From contig CAZGXM010000003.1 in the NCBI GenBank assembly GCA_964529795.1, positions 21,175 through 85,174 of the forward strand: 64,000 bases of DNA, read 5' to 3'. Positions 16,864-27,400 of the stretch are shown here, piece after piece. The number at the start of each line of letters is the position of its first letter. Positions within the stretch are counted from its first letter, which is position 1. The notes beneath the pieces were generated by a model, which searched no databases, was not told where the DNA came from, and saw only the letters and a list, made by a program, of their open reading frames with translations. The stretch comes from CAZGXM01 sp964529795. Its GTDB lineage: Bacteria > Bacillota > JADQBR01. The translations under genes and the position numbers were made by a program.

Positions 16864-17682
16864 ATGAATAAAAGCAGAAGAAGTGAACGAATGGTGGTCA
16901 TTACCCGTTTGCTCACCCAACGACCGCGTGCCTTGTTTTCGTTAAACTATTTTTCCAGACTGTTTTCTGCGGCAAAATCAACCATTAGTGAGGACCTGAC
17001 CATCATGCGTGATGCCTGTCAGAGATGGGGATTGGGAGAAGTGGTGACCGTTCCCGGTGCCGCAGGGGGAGTAAAGTTTTTACCAAAACAGAACAAGGAA
17101 GAAACCACGGAACTGGTTGAGCATCTGTGCCGGGAACTGGGCCGGGGTGACCGTATTTTGCCGGGTGGGTATCTTTATATGGCGGACCTGATTTACAGCC
17201 CCCAACTTATTGGTAGGGTAGGCCATTTGTTTGCCACCATTTTCATTGACCTGCAACCCGACCTCATTGTTACGGTGGAAGCGAAGGGGATTCCTTTGGC
17301 TTTAATGACGGCAAATGTCTTTAATGTACCGCTGGTAATAATCAGGGCTAGCAATAAAGTTACCGAGGGGTCGGCGGTAAGTATCAATTACGTATCCGGA
17401 TCTACCCAACGCATTCAGTCCATGTCGCTGGCGAGGAGGGCATTACCTACCGGCTCAAAGGTAATTATTATTGATGATTTTATGAAAGCCGGCGGTACTG
17501 CCCGGGGAATGCACGATTTACTGGCGGAGTTCGGGGCCAAGGTTCTGGCCACGGGGGTGATGGTGGCCACCACTGAGCCAAAAGAAAAATTAGTTTCCAA
17601 CTATGTATCTATCTTGGATTTGGTTTCAGTGGACACGGAGAACAAACGGGTAGAGGTGGTTCCGGGTAGTTGGTATCAGTAA
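16864..17682 (+). CDS. purR: Pur operon repressor (PRPP-binding)
   Basis: The N-terminal winged helix (~1-75, LFSLNYFSRLFSAAKSTISE) is joined to a type I phosphoribosyltransferase-like domain whose PRPP loop is VIIIDDFMKAGGTARG. In Bacillus PurR represses purine genes and is released by PRPP. 272 residues, normal for the family. The ATG at 16864 follows AGGGGG; an upstream in-frame start at 16843 is less likely. ilvA follows with a 20-base gap. Confidence 0.93.
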   Translation: MNKSRRSERMVVITRLLTQRPRALFSLNYFSRLFSAAKSTISEDLTIMRDACQRWGLGEVVTVPGAAGGVKFLPKQNKEETTELVEHLCRELGRGDRILPGGYLYMADLIYSPQLIGRVGHLFATIFIDLQPDLIVTVEAKGIPLALMTANVFNVPLVIIRASNKVTEGSAVSINYVSGSTQRIQSMSLARRALPTGSKVIIIDDFMKAGGTARGMHDLLAEFGAKVLATGVMVATTEPKEKLVSNYVSILDLVSVDTENKRVEVVPGSWYQ

Positions 17683-17702
17683 AAATGCAAGGGGTGGTAA
17701 GT

Positions 17703-18929
17703 TTGACTGCTGCCGGGTTACCTGTGACATTAGCTGCAATTGAAGAGGCTGCAAGTATTTTGGCGCCCGTAATTCATGCCACGGCTCTTGAGTATTCGGC
17801 TACCTTCAGCGACTTGACGGGTATGGATGTTTATTTAAAGCAGGAAAATTTCCAAAAGACCGGTTCTTTTAAAATCCGGGGCGCTTACAATAAAATATAT
17901 CATTTAACGCCTGCCGAAAAAGAAAAGGGGGTGATAGCCGCTTCCGCGGGAAACCACGCCCAGGGAGTGGCATACGGGGCGTCGCTACTTAATACCAAGG
18001 CGACTGTTGTCATGCCTGAAGGGGCACCTATTACCAAGGCAACTGCTACTAAAGGCTATGGGGCGCGGGTGATACTGGCCGGTGAAAACTACGATGCGGC
18101 CTACAGGAAGGCTTTGGAGATTCAGCGGGATACCGGGGCAACGTTTGTACATGCGTTCAACGATTTGGATGTAATAGCTGGGCAGGGGACAGTCGGTTTG
18201 GAAATGCTGGCTGCTCAACCCCGGCTTGATGTCATTTTGGTTCCCATTGGCGGTGGCGGTCTGATTTCCGGCATTTCCATTGCTGTCAAGGCAAAGAAAG
18301 CAGGCGTGAAAATAATCGGGGTTGAAGCAGCGGCTGCTCCGTCCATGAAAACGGCATTAATGACTGGTATCCTGGTAGAAGTGGAAGGTTCCAGCACTAT
18401 TGCTGACGGTATCGCGGTAAAAAAACCGGGTGAACGCACCTTTAACATCATCAAACAACTGGTTGATGATGTGGTGGTGGTGGATGATGAAGAAATTTCT
18501 ACGGCGGTTTTAATGTTGTTGGAAAGAAGTAAAATGGTGGTGGAGGCATCGGGAGCCGTATCGCTGGCTGCACTGCTTACCCGAAAAGTATCATTACCCC
18601 CGAAAACAAAGGTGGCATGTGTTATCAGCGGTGGCAATATTGATGTAAATATAATTTCCCAAATTATTGACCGGGGCCTGGTCAAAACGGGACGATTGGC
18701 CCGGTTTCGCACGATAATTCCCGACAAACCCGGGTCCTTGCAGCAGCTGCTTTATATAGTTGCACAAACCAAAGCAAACGTCATTACCGTGAATCATGAC
18801 CGGCTCAAACCCGTAGTACCCATTACCGAAACAATGGTTGAACTGACTCTGGAAACAAGGGACCATGCACACGTGAAAAAAATCGCAGAACTTTTGGCTC
18901 AATCCGGTTATACTACGGAAACCATCTAA
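17703..18929 (+). CDS. ilvA: Threonine ammonia-lyase with C-terminal ACT domain
   Basis: PLP enzyme deaminating threonine to 2-oxobutanoate. The PLP lysine lies in KTGSFKIRGAYNK, the phosphate loop is PIGGGGLISG, and ASAGNHAQGVAYGA is the asparagine loop. The last ~75 residues form a single ACT domain (RTIIPDKPGSLQQLL), as in the shorter biosynthetic/catabolic form (408 residues here). The TTG at 17703 is preceded by GGGGTGG; an upstream TTG at 17670 lies inside purR. A terminator follows. Confidence 0.92.
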   Translation: MTAAGLPVTLAAIEEAASILAPVIHATALEYSATFSDLTGMDVYLKQENFQKTGSFKIRGAYNKIYHLTPAEKEKGVIAASAGNHAQGVAYGASLLNTKATVVMPEGAPITKATATKGYGARVILAGENYDAAYRKALEIQRDTGATFVHAFNDLDVIAGQGTVGLEMLAAQPRLDVILVPIGGGGLISGISIAVKAKKAGVKIIGVEAAAAPSMKTALMTGILVEVEGSSTIADGIAVKKPGERTFNIIKQLVDDVVVVDDEEISTAVLMLLERSKMVVEASGAVSLAALLTRKVSLPPKTKVACVISGGNIDVNIISQIIDRGLVKTGRLARFRTIIPDKPGSLQQLLYIVAQTKANVITVNHDRLKPVVPITETMVELTLETRDHAHVKKIAELLAQSGYTTETI

Positions 18930-18932
18930 CTT

Positions 18933-18967
18933 TTATACCGGTTTTTGAATTTAGGGGTATAATTTTT
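18933..18967 (+). terminator. Terminator after ilvA
   Basis: Stem TTATACC / GGTATAA with a 16-base loop, then TTTTT. Confidence 0.6.
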
Positions 18968-19000
18968 GGGAATTTTGTGCAAAAATATTGATTAAATAGC

Positions 19001-19028
19001 AGGTATTTTATGGTAATGTACCGAATGT
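19001..19028 (+). promoter_or_regulatory. Sigma-H promoter of spoVG
   Basis: -35-like AGGTATT, 13 bases, then -10 CCGAATGT. This closely follows the B. subtilis spoVG sigma-H promoter (AGGATTT, 12 bases, TGGAATTG). It lies 50 bases before the spoVG start. Confidence 0.65.
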
Positions 19029-19077
19029 ATATTATACTTTAGAAGTGAAAGCAGCAAAATGAAGGGTGGTGAGGGGT

Positions 19078-19338
19078 TTGCAGATTACCGATATCAGAAT
19101 TCGTAAGATTTACGAAGAAGGACGGATGAAGGCAATTGTATCTGTTACTTTTGACGAATCTTTTGTAATACATGATGTAAAAGTAATAGACGGCCAAAAC
19201 GGGTTATTTGTGGCTATGCCCAGCAGAAGGACCCCTGATGGGGAATTCCGGGACATCGCGCATCCGATTAATCCGGATGCCCGTGAACTAATTCAATCTG
19301 CTGTATTAAAGGCCTATGAACAAGCGATTGCCAGTTAA
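19078..19338 (+). CDS. spoVG: Septation/sporulation regulator SpoVG
   Basis: 86-residue protein beginning [19 protein letters not shown], with the invariant [13 protein letters not shown] and [22 protein letters not shown]. SpoVG is a small nucleic-acid-binding protein that affects asymmetric septation. The TTG at 19078 follows GGTGAGGGG and gives the standard family N-terminus; an in-frame start at 19066 would add four residues. Own promoter and terminator; glmU follows. Confidence 0.97.
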   Translation: MQITDIRIRKIYEEGRMKAIVSVTFDESFVIHDVKVIDGQNGLFVAMPSRRTPDGEFRDIAHPINPDARELIQSAVLKAYEQAIAS

Positions 19339-19342
19339 TTTT

Positions 19343-19368
19343 GGGAGCTCAGCGCTCCTTTATTTTTT
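19343..19368 (+). terminator. Terminator after spoVG
   Basis: Stem GGAGC / GCTCC, loop TCAGC, then TTTATTTTTT. Confidence 0.75.
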
Positions 19369-19485
19369 GCCGCGCAGCGCAGGAAATTTATTTTTCGGAC
19401 AAGAATAAAACCTATATAAAAACACTAAATAAAATAAATAGCAAGGGTAATGTAATTAACAGTTAATCAAGGGGGTTTAAATGAA

Positions 19486-20862
19486 TTGAACGAAACTACA
19501 GCGGTTATTTTGGCTGCAGGCAAAGGAACCCGCATGAAGTCGGCGGTCGCAAAAGTATTACATGATTTGGCGGGCAAACCCTTGGTAGAGCACGTGCTGC
19601 GGGCAGTGAAAAGTGCAGGAATAAAAAGACGGATTGTAGTGGTGGGCCACCAGGCGGACAGAGTAAGAGAGGTTTTGGGTAAAGATTGCCTTTACGCGTT
19701 GCAGGGGCAACAACTGGGGACCGGGCATGCCGTTCAGCAAACCGAAAAATTGTGGCCCAAGGGCGGGGGCACTTTGCTGGTGCTTTGTGGTGATACCCCA
19801 CTGATAACTGCGGAAACCATAAAAAGGCTAATTCAGGAACACCGGCGGAGCAAAGCCGTTTGTAGTGTGCTGACCGCACAGGTGCCGGATCCCGCCGGCT
19901 ACGGTCGTATTATCAGAAACCGCCAGGGCGATGTTGAGCGTATTGTGGAGGAAAAAGATGCCACAGATCATGAAAAGCAAATTATGGAAATAAATACCGG
20001 CTGCTATTGTTTCGACCAGGGTGAATTACGGACTGCACTGTCACAGTTAACCGTTGCCAATGCCCGAGGGGAATATTATCTTACCGGTGTGGTGGGATAT
20101 TTTCAAAGGCAGGGCTTGACAGTCATCGGGGTAAAACTCGATGACTACCGGGAACTACAGGGAATAAATAACCGCAGCCAATTGGCCCGGGCAGGACGGG
20201 TTTTAAGAGAGCGTATTAATGAACGGTTGATGTTGGCAGGTGTGACCATGGTTTCTCCGGAAACCACCTTTATTGATATTGAAGTCAGTGTCGGCCGGGA
20301 TACGGTTATTTTACCCAATACACATTTGACCGGCAGTACCAGAGTAGGTGCCAATTGTCAAATAGGCCCGGATACCACGATAATAGACAGTGAAATCGGG
20401 GACGGGACGTTTATCAACAACTCTGTCATCAAGGAGAGCAGTGTGGGAAACAATTGCACCATTGGTCCCTTCAGCTATCTGCGACCGGGAACGGAACTGG
20501 ATGACGGGGTGAAAATCGGCGATTTTGTTGAGGTGAAAAAGTCTGTTATCGGTAAGGGGAGTAAAATTCCTCATTTGTCTTATATCGGCGATAGCATTGT
20601 TGGTAAGGGAGTCAATGTAGGTGCAGGGGCCATTACCTGTAATTATGACGGGGTTAATAAATGGAAGACTGTTATTGAGGATGGTGCATTCATCGGCAGC
20701 AATACCAATCTGGTTGCGCCGGTGAAGGTGGGCAGTGATGCATTTATCGGTGCCGGTTCTACCATTACCAAGGATGTCCCCCCGGGTAGTTTGGCTGTGG
20801 CCCGGGGCAGGCAGAAAAATCTTGCCGGCAGGGAAAAAAAAGCAAAAAATAAAAAGGATTAA
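19486..20862 (+). CDS. glmU: Bifunctional GlcNAc-1-P uridyltransferase / GlcN-1-P acetyltransferase
   Basis: 458 residues, makes UDP-GlcNAc for the cell wall. The N-terminal pyrophosphorylase has [13 protein letters not shown], the Q-x-x-LGTGHA loop and CGDTPLI. The C-terminal left-handed beta-helix has hexapeptide repeats ([16 protein letters not shown]) and [15 protein letters not shown] with the active-site region. The TTG start follows GGGGG. The lysine-rich tail KKAKNKKD is ordinary. prs follows 53 bases later, the conserved spoVG-glmU-prs order. Confidence 0.97.
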   Translation: MNETTAVILAAGKGTRMKSAVAKVLHDLAGKPLVEHVLRAVKSAGIKRRIVVVGHQADRVREVLGKDCLYALQGQQLGTGHAVQQTEKLWPKGGGTLLVLCGDTPLITAETIKRLIQEHRRSKAVCSVLTAQVPDPAGYGRIIRNRQGDVERIVEEKDATDHEKQIMEINTGCYCFDQGELRTALSQLTVANARGEYYLTGVVGYFQRQGLTVIGVKLDDYRELQGINNRSQLARAGRVLRERINERLMLAGVTMVSPETTFIDIEVSVGRDTVILPNTHLTGSTRVGANCQIGPDTTIIDSEIGDGTFINNSVIKESSVGNNCTIGPFSYLRPGTELDDGVKIGDFVEVKKSVIGKGSKIPHLSYIGDSIVGKGVNVGAGAITCNYDGVNKWKTVIEDGAFIGSNTNLVAPVKVGSDAFIGAGSTITKDVPPGSLAVARGRQKNLAGREKKAKNKKD

Positions 20863-20915
20863 TCAGGAAAAACTCGAAAAAAATTAGTCATGAATTTTTT
20901 ATTGGGAGGATTTCC

Positions 20916-21863
20916 ATGGCCTTTTTAAATCGTAAATTAAAAATATTTACCGCTAATGCCAACCCCGGCTTAGCCCGGGAAATTAGCGAGTACCTGGGGG
21001 TGCCCATTGGTGATGCCAAGGTAAAGCGCTTTAGTGATGGGGAAATCAGCATTGCCATTGATGAAAGTGTTCGCGGAGCCGATGTATTTGTTATTCAGCC
21101 CACGTGTTCTCCAGTCAATGAAAATTTAATGGAGCTGTTAATTATGATTGACGGGTTACGCAGGGCATCGGCAAGAAGAATTACCGCGGTTACGCCTTAT
21201 TACGGCTATGCCCGCCAAGAAAGGAAAGCAAAAGCCCGGGATCCTATTTCGGCGAAACTGGTAGCCAATTTGCTTGTGGCTGCAGGAGTGAGGCGCTTGA
21301 TGACCATGGACTTGCATGCAAGTGCCATTCAGGGGTTCTTTGATATCCCTGTTGACCATTTGCCGGGAGGGCCTATTTTAGCGGAATATTATTCCAACCA
21401 GGGTCTGGACAACCTGGTGGTAGTATCCCCGGATATAGGCGGGGTTACCCGGGCCAGGGGGCTGGCTGATCGCTTGGGTGCTGAAATTGCCATCATCGAC
21501 AAACGCCGGACTGCACCCAATGTTTCGGAAATCATGAACATTATCGGTAATGTGCGGGGTCAAAACGTCATTATGACCGATGATATTATTGACACTGCCG
21601 GGACAATAACCAACGGGGCTGCGGCATTGATCGAGCGAGGCGCAAAAAAAATCTATGCCTGCTGTACCCACCCGGTGCTGTCAGGGCCTGCTATTGAGCG
21701 CATTGAAAAATCAGCGATTTCGGAACTGGTTGTTACCAATACCATTCCGCTGCCGCCTGAAAAACAACTGCCTAAAATAAAAGTCTTGTCTGTGGCGCCC
21801 CTGCTGGGGGAAGCCATCATCAGGGTGCATGAAGACCTGTCGGTGAGTAAATTATTTGACTAG
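20916..21863 (+). CDS. prs: Ribose-phosphate pyrophosphokinase
   Basis: Makes PRPP from ribose-5-phosphate and ATP. It has [17 protein letters not shown], the flexible catalytic loop [36 protein letters not shown] and the PRPP loop [18 protein letters not shown]. 315 residues, class I length. TGGGAGGA precedes the ATG. PRPP is also the effector of PurR encoded 4 kb upstream. The next gene is convergent on the other strand. Confidence 0.98.
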   Translation: MAFLNRKLKIFTANANPGLAREISEYLGVPIGDAKVKRFSDGEISIAIDESVRGADVFVIQPTCSPVNENLMELLIMIDGLRRASARRITAVTPYYGYARQERKAKARDPISAKLVANLLVAAGVRRLMTMDLHASAIQGFFDIPVDHLPGGPILAEYYSNQGLDNLVVVSPDIGGVTRARGLADRLGAEIAIIDKRRTAPNVSEIMNIIGNVRGQNVIMTDDIIDTAGTITNGAAALIERGAKKIYACCTHPVLSGPAIERIEKSAISELVVTNTIPLPPEKQLPKIKVLSVAPLLGEAIIRVHEDLSVSKLFD

Positions 21864-21886
21864 CGATGAAAAAAACCACCGTATGC

Positions 21887-22537
21887 CTAGGGCTTAACAT
21901 TATCATCATCAGGGGTATCTTCGGCGGTCACTTCCTCAATTGTTTTGCCAAGATGATTGGCCCAACGTTTGGCTGTTTCCCACGTTTGTGTACTGCCGGA
22001 CTTGACTTTATTCCAAGTTTTGTGTAACTTGGTGGGGACGGTTTGTAAATGTTTTTCCGCTTTTGCAGCGGCGACTACGGTGGATTCACCGATGGTCTTG
22101 ATGAATTGGCCTGCCAGCAGGCAGCGGCCTTTTACCATGCTTTTTAACAAGGGACCGGATAATTCCAATGCGGCCAGTTGGCCGGTTTCAGCGTCTATAA
22201 ACAGTTTTTCTATGGTGCCCAGAAGCTGGCCGTTTTCGCTGACGACCCGGCGTCCTCTCATAGAGATTTGTTTTTTTAAAAGGTCCAGTACTTGCGGCGA
22301 ATTTTTGGCCGGGATTACTGCTTTATCGCTGGTCGTTGTTACAGCAAAAGCACCGACCCCTTTAACCTGCTCAAAAGGGATGATTTGGGTTCGGGCTAAA
22401 TTACGGTGTTCTGTGATGACCAGCGCAACCAGGGCTTTTTTATCGGGGTCAATGACCAGCTTTTTTACAGTGCCTACCTGATTGCCGTTATTTAGGGCAA
22501 TTACGGGCAGGTCTAAAAGCCGGTGGCTGTTGAACAT
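21887..22537 (-). CDS. PRC-barrel domain protein, two copies
   Basis: 216 residues with two PRC-barrel domains (~1-80, SHRLLDLPVIALNNGNQVGT, and ~85-165, MRGRRVVSENGQLLGTIEK), each followed by an acidic DPDKKALVAL or DAETGQLAAL strand. The C-terminal ~45 residues are helical and end in an acidic tail. PRC barrels bind RNA or protein partners; a specific role is unknown. Minus-strand gene in a + strand block, convergent with prs and divergent from ctc. Confidence 0.75.
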   Translation of the reverse strand: MFNSHRLLDLPVIALNNGNQVGTVKKLVIDPDKKALVALVITEHRNLARTQIIPFEQVKGVGAFAVTTTSDKAVIPAKNSPQVLDLLKKQISMRGRRVVSENGQLLGTIEKLFIDAETGQLAALELSGPLLKSMVKGRCLLAGQFIKTIGESTVVAAAKAEKHLQTVPTKLHKTWNKVKSGSTQTWETAKRWANHLGKTIEEVTAEDTPDDDNVKP

Positions 22538-22758
22538 GCTAAATTACCTCCCGCAAAAGGACATTTTCCTGTCATTGCATTTTGTTCTAATTTATTCACA
22601 AGCAGGGGCTGGTATGCTAAAATGAGGTTATACTATCAGACAAGGTCTTACAAAGGGTTTAATTTATGTATATAAATATAAATTGGAAGGAGCTTTGAGA
22701 CTGGGTTCCTTGCCAATATGCTTAAGGCAGAAAGAACTAAAAGGAGTGGGTAAAATCT

Positions 22759-23397
22759 ATGGAAGCAGTTACTTTGCAAGCAAAGGAAAGGGCCAATACC
22801 GGAAAGGGATATACCCGCCGTCTTCGTAAGAGCGGCAGTGTACCTGCGGTGGTTTATGGCAAAGAGTTAGGCAGTCAAGCACTGGAAGTCTCTGCAAAAG
22901 AAGTGGAGAAACTGTTAAATACTTATGGCGGGAATGCACTGGTAAAACTGCAAGTGGCTGGCAAGGAGCATGACACCTTGGTTAGAGAGGTTCAGCGGCA
23001 CCCGATTCGCGGTGACGTAATCCATGTAGACTTCCAGCAAATTTCCCTTAAAGAAAAACTTCAGACAGTGGTGCCGGTGCATTTGACCGGTGAAGCTCAG
23101 GGCGTGAGAGACGGCGGTATTCTCCAACACGGGTTGAGAGAAGTGGAGGTAGAATGCTTGCCTACTGATATTCCTGACTACATTGAAGTTGATATCAGCG
23201 ACCTGAAAATAGGGGATACTATAACTGTTGCGGATTTGCAGGCAGGGAAAAATGTGGAGATTTTATCAGAAGCCAATTCGGTGATTGCTACTATTGTAGC
23301 TCCGCGTATGGGAGAAGAGAAAGAAACTGAAGAAATAGGAGACGGGGAAGTTGCTGTGGAGGAATCCCCGGAAGGAGCGGAAACTGAAGAGGAATAA
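22759..23397 (+). CDS. rplY: 50S ribosomal protein L25/general stress protein Ctc
   Basis: 212 residues. The N-terminal L25 fold (ARERANTGKGYTRRLRKSG, VPAVVYGKEL, HPIRGDVIHVDFQQI) binds 5S rRNA; the C-terminal beta domain is of the Ctc type, ending in a Glu-rich tail. In Bacillus ctc is a stress gene at this same place between prs and pth. AAAGGAGTGGG precedes the ATG. Confidence 0.95.
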   Translation: MEAVTLQAKERANTGKGYTRRLRKSGSVPAVVYGKELGSQALEVSAKEVEKLLNTYGGNALVKLQVAGKEHDTLVREVQRHPIRGDVIHVDFQQISLKEKLQTVVPVHLTGEAQGVRDGGILQHGLREVEVECLPTDIPDYIEVDISDLKIGDTITVADLQAGKNVEILSEANSVIATIVAPRMGEEKETEEIGDGEVAVEESPEGAETEEE

Positions 23398-23406
23398 ACA
23401 TGAGGG

Positions 23407-23430
23407 CCTTCTCCCCGGGGGGAAGGTCTT
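23407..23430 (+). terminator. GC-rich hairpin between ctc and pth
   Basis: Stem CCTTCTCC / GGGGAAGG (one G-T pair) followed by a poor T-run (TCTTA). It may attenuate rather than terminate. Confidence 0.45.
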
Positions 23431-23490
23431 ATTATGGTGCGCCCGGTCCCTCATGGGGCCAAGGATTCTTCTTTACGAGGGGGAAGCGCA

Positions 23491-24048
23491 ATGAAACTAA
23501 TAGCCGGGTTGGGGAACCCGGGAATTGAATATGAGGCCACCCGGCATAATGTGGGATTTATGGTCGCGGATCTGGTTGCAGACCAGTTGAATATAGATTT
23601 AAATCGCAGTGCATGGAAAAGTATTTACGGCAAGGGGAAGATAAACGGCTTGGATATAATGGTTATTAAGTCCCGGACTTTTATGAATCTCAGCGGGGAA
23701 GCAGTGGGAGAAGTTTGCCGTTATTTCAAGTTAGCCGTGGAAGACGTTATCGTGATCTATGATGATATAGATTTGCCCCTCGGTAAAGTAAGGGTCAGGC
23801 CCGGCGGTGGTTCGGGGGGGCACAGGGGATTGGAATCTGTTATTCAGCACCTGGGAAGTGAAACAATCACACGAGTCAGGGTGGGTATAGGGCGGCCTGA
23901 TAACCAGGACCCGGTGGATTACGTGTTAAGTGTTTTTACCGGGGAGCAGTGGGAAATCATCAAACCTGCCCTGGAACATGCAGCCCGGGCGGTCATAGCT
24001 TTACTGGAGCAGCCGGTAGACACGGTCATGAATAAGTACAACCGCTAA
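23491..24048 (+). CDS. pth: Peptidyl-tRNA hydrolase
   Basis: Recycles peptidyl-tRNA. Begins MKLIAGLGNPGIEYEATRHNVGF with the catalytic His, and holds KSRTFMNLSG, YDDIDLPLGKVRVRPGGGSG and HRGLESV with the catalytic Asp and substrate-channel residues. 185 residues, normal. The ATG at 23491 follows GAGGGGGAAG; in-frame codons further upstream lack family similarity. Confidence 0.97.
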   Translation: MKLIAGLGNPGIEYEATRHNVGFMVADLVADQLNIDLNRSAWKSIYGKGKINGLDIMVIKSRTFMNLSGEAVGEVCRYFKLAVEDVIVIYDDIDLPLGKVRVRPGGGSGGHRGLESVIQHLGSETITRVRVGIGRPDNQDPVDYVLSVFTGEQWEIIKPALEHAARAVIALLEQPVDTVMNKYNR

Positions 24049-24071
24049 GCGTACTGTGAGGAGGAATAGGA

Positions 24072-24461
24072 GTGGTCTTATTTTCCGCCTCCCTTGCTGC
24101 TGTGATAGTGTGGCTTGTCAACAGGCAGATGGTAAATTTGCTGGGGAATAAAGCAATTGTGGCGGCAGCACCTTTTATAGAAGAACTTTTTAAATCCGGA
24201 ACCGCGGTACTTTTAAAGGTACCGCTAGTTGCATTGCATGGAGTTTTTGGGCTTTTGGAAGGGTTTTATGACTTGGCAGCCGGTGCACAGGTTTTACCGG
24301 CTATTATTGGAGTATTCAGCCATCTTTTTTTTGGCTGGGCCACCAGCTCTTTGATGAAGTTGGTGGGTTTCTGGCCGGCCTGGTTTTTTATCAGCTTAAT
24401 TCACATTATTTGGAATTTTGGTGCTGTGGGTTGGGTAAGTTACCGGCAGAACAAAGATTAG
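24072..24461 (+). CDS. Small membrane protein with PrsW-like motifs
   Basis: 129 residues with about four membrane segments. Conserved-looking polar residues lie in or next to helices: APFIEELFKSG, GVFGLLEGFYD, SHLFFGW and HIIWN. This EExxK ... E ... H ... H arrangement resembles PrsW/CAAX-type intramembrane glutamic proteases, but the protein is much shorter than typical PrsW. The GTG start follows GAGGAGG. It sits tightly between pth and mfd. Protease activity is inference only. Confidence 0.45.
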   Translation: MVLFSASLAAVIVWLVNRQMVNLLGNKAIVAAAPFIEELFKSGTAVLLKVPLVALHGVFGLLEGFYDLAAGAQVLPAIIGVFSHLFFGWATSSLMKLVGFWPAWFFISLIHIIWNFGAVGWVSYRQNKD

Positions 24462-24487
24462 AGTGACAGTAAAGTAAGGGGATAAGT

Positions 24488-27400
24488 ATGAGTAAGCGGA
24501 TTTCAGGACTGGTAAACTTATTCAAGGAGAGCCAACCGGTAATAACTCTAAACCTCGGTCTGCGAAGCGGTAAGAAGTATCAGCTGGGCTACGGCATCAG
24601 CGGGTCAGCCAGAGCGCTATTTGCTGCATCGCTGCAGGAAGCAGGATACCAGGTTTTGGTGGTTACCGCCAACAGTGAAGAAGCAAAAAAGATTTACTCT
24701 GATTTGGAAAATATAGGTTTACCCGGCAAAGCGGCTTATTTTCCCGCCCGGGAAATCATACCCTATGAAGTTTATGCCCACAGCAATGAGTTGCAGAACC
24801 AGCGGCTGGCTGTGATGAAGGGCCTGGCTTTAGGTGAAATTGGCTGTGTGGTAGCGCCGGTTAGCGCGCTGTCAGTATCGCTTGTGCCCTTTAAGATATT
24901 CTCCCAGTCGTTAAAGGTACTTAAGCAGGGGGGACAACTGGAACCTGGACATATGGCAGAATGGCTGGTAAGCCGGGGATTTGAACGGGTGGACCGGGTG
25001 GAGAATGCCGGTCAATTCAGCGTCAGGGGCGGAATTACCGATATATACCCTGTTGCGGGGGAACCGGTTCGGCTGGAATTTTTCGGCGATATTATTGATT
25101 CCTTACGGTATTTTGAAGTTGCCACCCAGCGTTCCCAAGCAAAGGTGGATAGAGTTGTTTTGTCACCGGCTCAGGAGTTAATTCTTACCCGGGAAAGCCG
25201 GGAAAGGGGCAGGCAAGCCATTGAGGAGGAGTTTGCCAGGATCAGGAAAAAGCTGCTGAGTACAAAAAAATACCAGGCGGTGGAACGTTTAAATGACAAA
25301 GTGCAGTCGGCGCTGGAGAAACTGGATGACGGGCGCTGGCTTACCGGCCTGGAACAATTCCAGTGTTTTTTCTATCCCCGGGCCACCACTTTAATAGCTT
25401 ACTTCAACCGTCCACCGGTTGTGTTATGGGATGAAGTTTCCCGTATCGAAGAAGAAGCAAATCGCCTGGCCAAGGAGAGAGGGAATACTTACGCCCAGCT
25501 CTTAATGGACGGGGCCATCTTACCTTCCCAAAACAATAATTACCTGAGCTTGTCCGAGCTGTATGAGCAAAAGTGTCACGGAAGAATATTCTTATCACTA
25601 CTGCCCAAAGGTTTTTCCGGCGATATAAAACCGGAGCAGGTCGTAAATTTTGAAATCCATGCTGCCCCCTCGTTCCTGGGGAAAATGGACATGTTGACGG
25701 AAAACCTGCGGCGCTGGTTGAAAAAAAAATATCGGATCGTGTTGTTTACTGCAGATAAGGATAGAGCCAAAAGATTACATTCTTACCTGTGGGATGCAGG
25801 GGTGGAAGTGGTTCTTTCCGAGGATATTCAGGGGCAGCCGGAACGGGGAAAAATAATTGTCAGTTGGCCGGGTTTCCAGCAGGGCTTCCAATATCCTTTG
25901 GAAAAGCTGATCCTGCTGACGGATAGTGAACTCTACGGGTTAAAACACCGCAGCCGCAAAATATTAAAAAATGGGAAAAAAGCCGGCGTGCTGCATGATC
26001 TAAAAGTTGGGGACTACGTGGTGCACGAGAATCATGGTGTTGGTCGTTACCTGGGTATCAAGCAACTGGAAGTGGGCGGTGTTTACAGGGATTACTTACA
26101 CCTGCAGTATGCTGGTAAAGATAAGCTCTACCTGCCTACGGAGCAGGCTTCGTTAATTCAGGCTTATGTTGGTGCGGAAGGGCATGTACCAAAGCTCAAC
26201 AAATTGGGTGGCAACGAGTGGACCCGGATCAAACGCAGGGTCAAGCAGTCTGTGGAGGATTTGGCCAAGGAGTTGCTGGCCCTTTACGCTGCTCGGGAAA
26301 CAGCCAAAGGATTTGCTTTTCCCCCGGACAGTGAGTGGCAAAAAGAATTTGAGGGCCAATTTATCTATGAGGAAACGCCTGACCAGTTGACTGCTATTGA
26401 TGAAGTTAAAGCGGACATGGAGCGTCCCAAGCCCATGGACAGACTACTGGTGGGGGATGTGGGTTACGGAAAAACCGAAGTAGCCATGCGTGCCGCATTT
26501 AAAGCCTGCGAAGCCGGAAAACAGGTGGCCATACTGGCGCCTACTACGGTTTTGGCCCAGCAGCATTACTTGAATTTTAAGGAAAGATTTCAGCATTTCC
26601 CCATCAGGATTGGTGTGTTAAGCCGGTTTAGCGGCAAGAGTGAGCAGAAGACTGCCATTGAGGGTTTACGACGGGGTAAAATAGATATCATTATTGGTAC
26701 TCACCGCTTATTGTCCGCTGATGTTCGGTTTAAAGATTTGGGCCTCTTGGTGATAGACGAAGAACAGAGGTTTGGTGTCAGGCATAAGGAAAGGTTAAAG
26801 GAACTCCACCACCAGGTGGACGTGCTTACCCTCTCGGCAACGCCTATTCCCAGGACTCTGCACATGTCCCTGATCGGGGTGCGGGATATGAGTGTTATTG
26901 AGACTGCTCCCGAGGAACGTTACCCGGTACAGACCTATGTGGTGGAACACAGCCCTGAACTGGTGCGGGACGCTATTTACCGGGAGATAAACCGGGGCGG
27001 CCAGGTGTTTTACGTATCTAACCGCGTCAGGGGTTTACAAAAAAAGGCTGCGGAACTGCAACAACTGGTGCCGGAAGCCAGTGTGGGTGTGGGTCACGGG
27101 CAAATGCCGGACAGAGAATTGGAACAGGTAATGCTGGATTTTATCAATGGCAAATATGATGTGCTGGTGTGTACAACCATTGTGGAAAATGGTTTGGATA
27201 TACAAAATGCCAACACGTTAATTGTTGACGAGGCTGACCATATGGGTTTGGCGCAGTTGTACCAGCTACGTGGCAGGGTGGGGCGAAGCAACCGTGTGGC
27301 CTATGCCTACCTTACCTACAGAAAGGACAAAGTGTTGAACCAGGCGGCGGAAAAAAGACTGTCTGCCATCAGAGAGTTTACGGAACTGGGTTTGGGTTTT

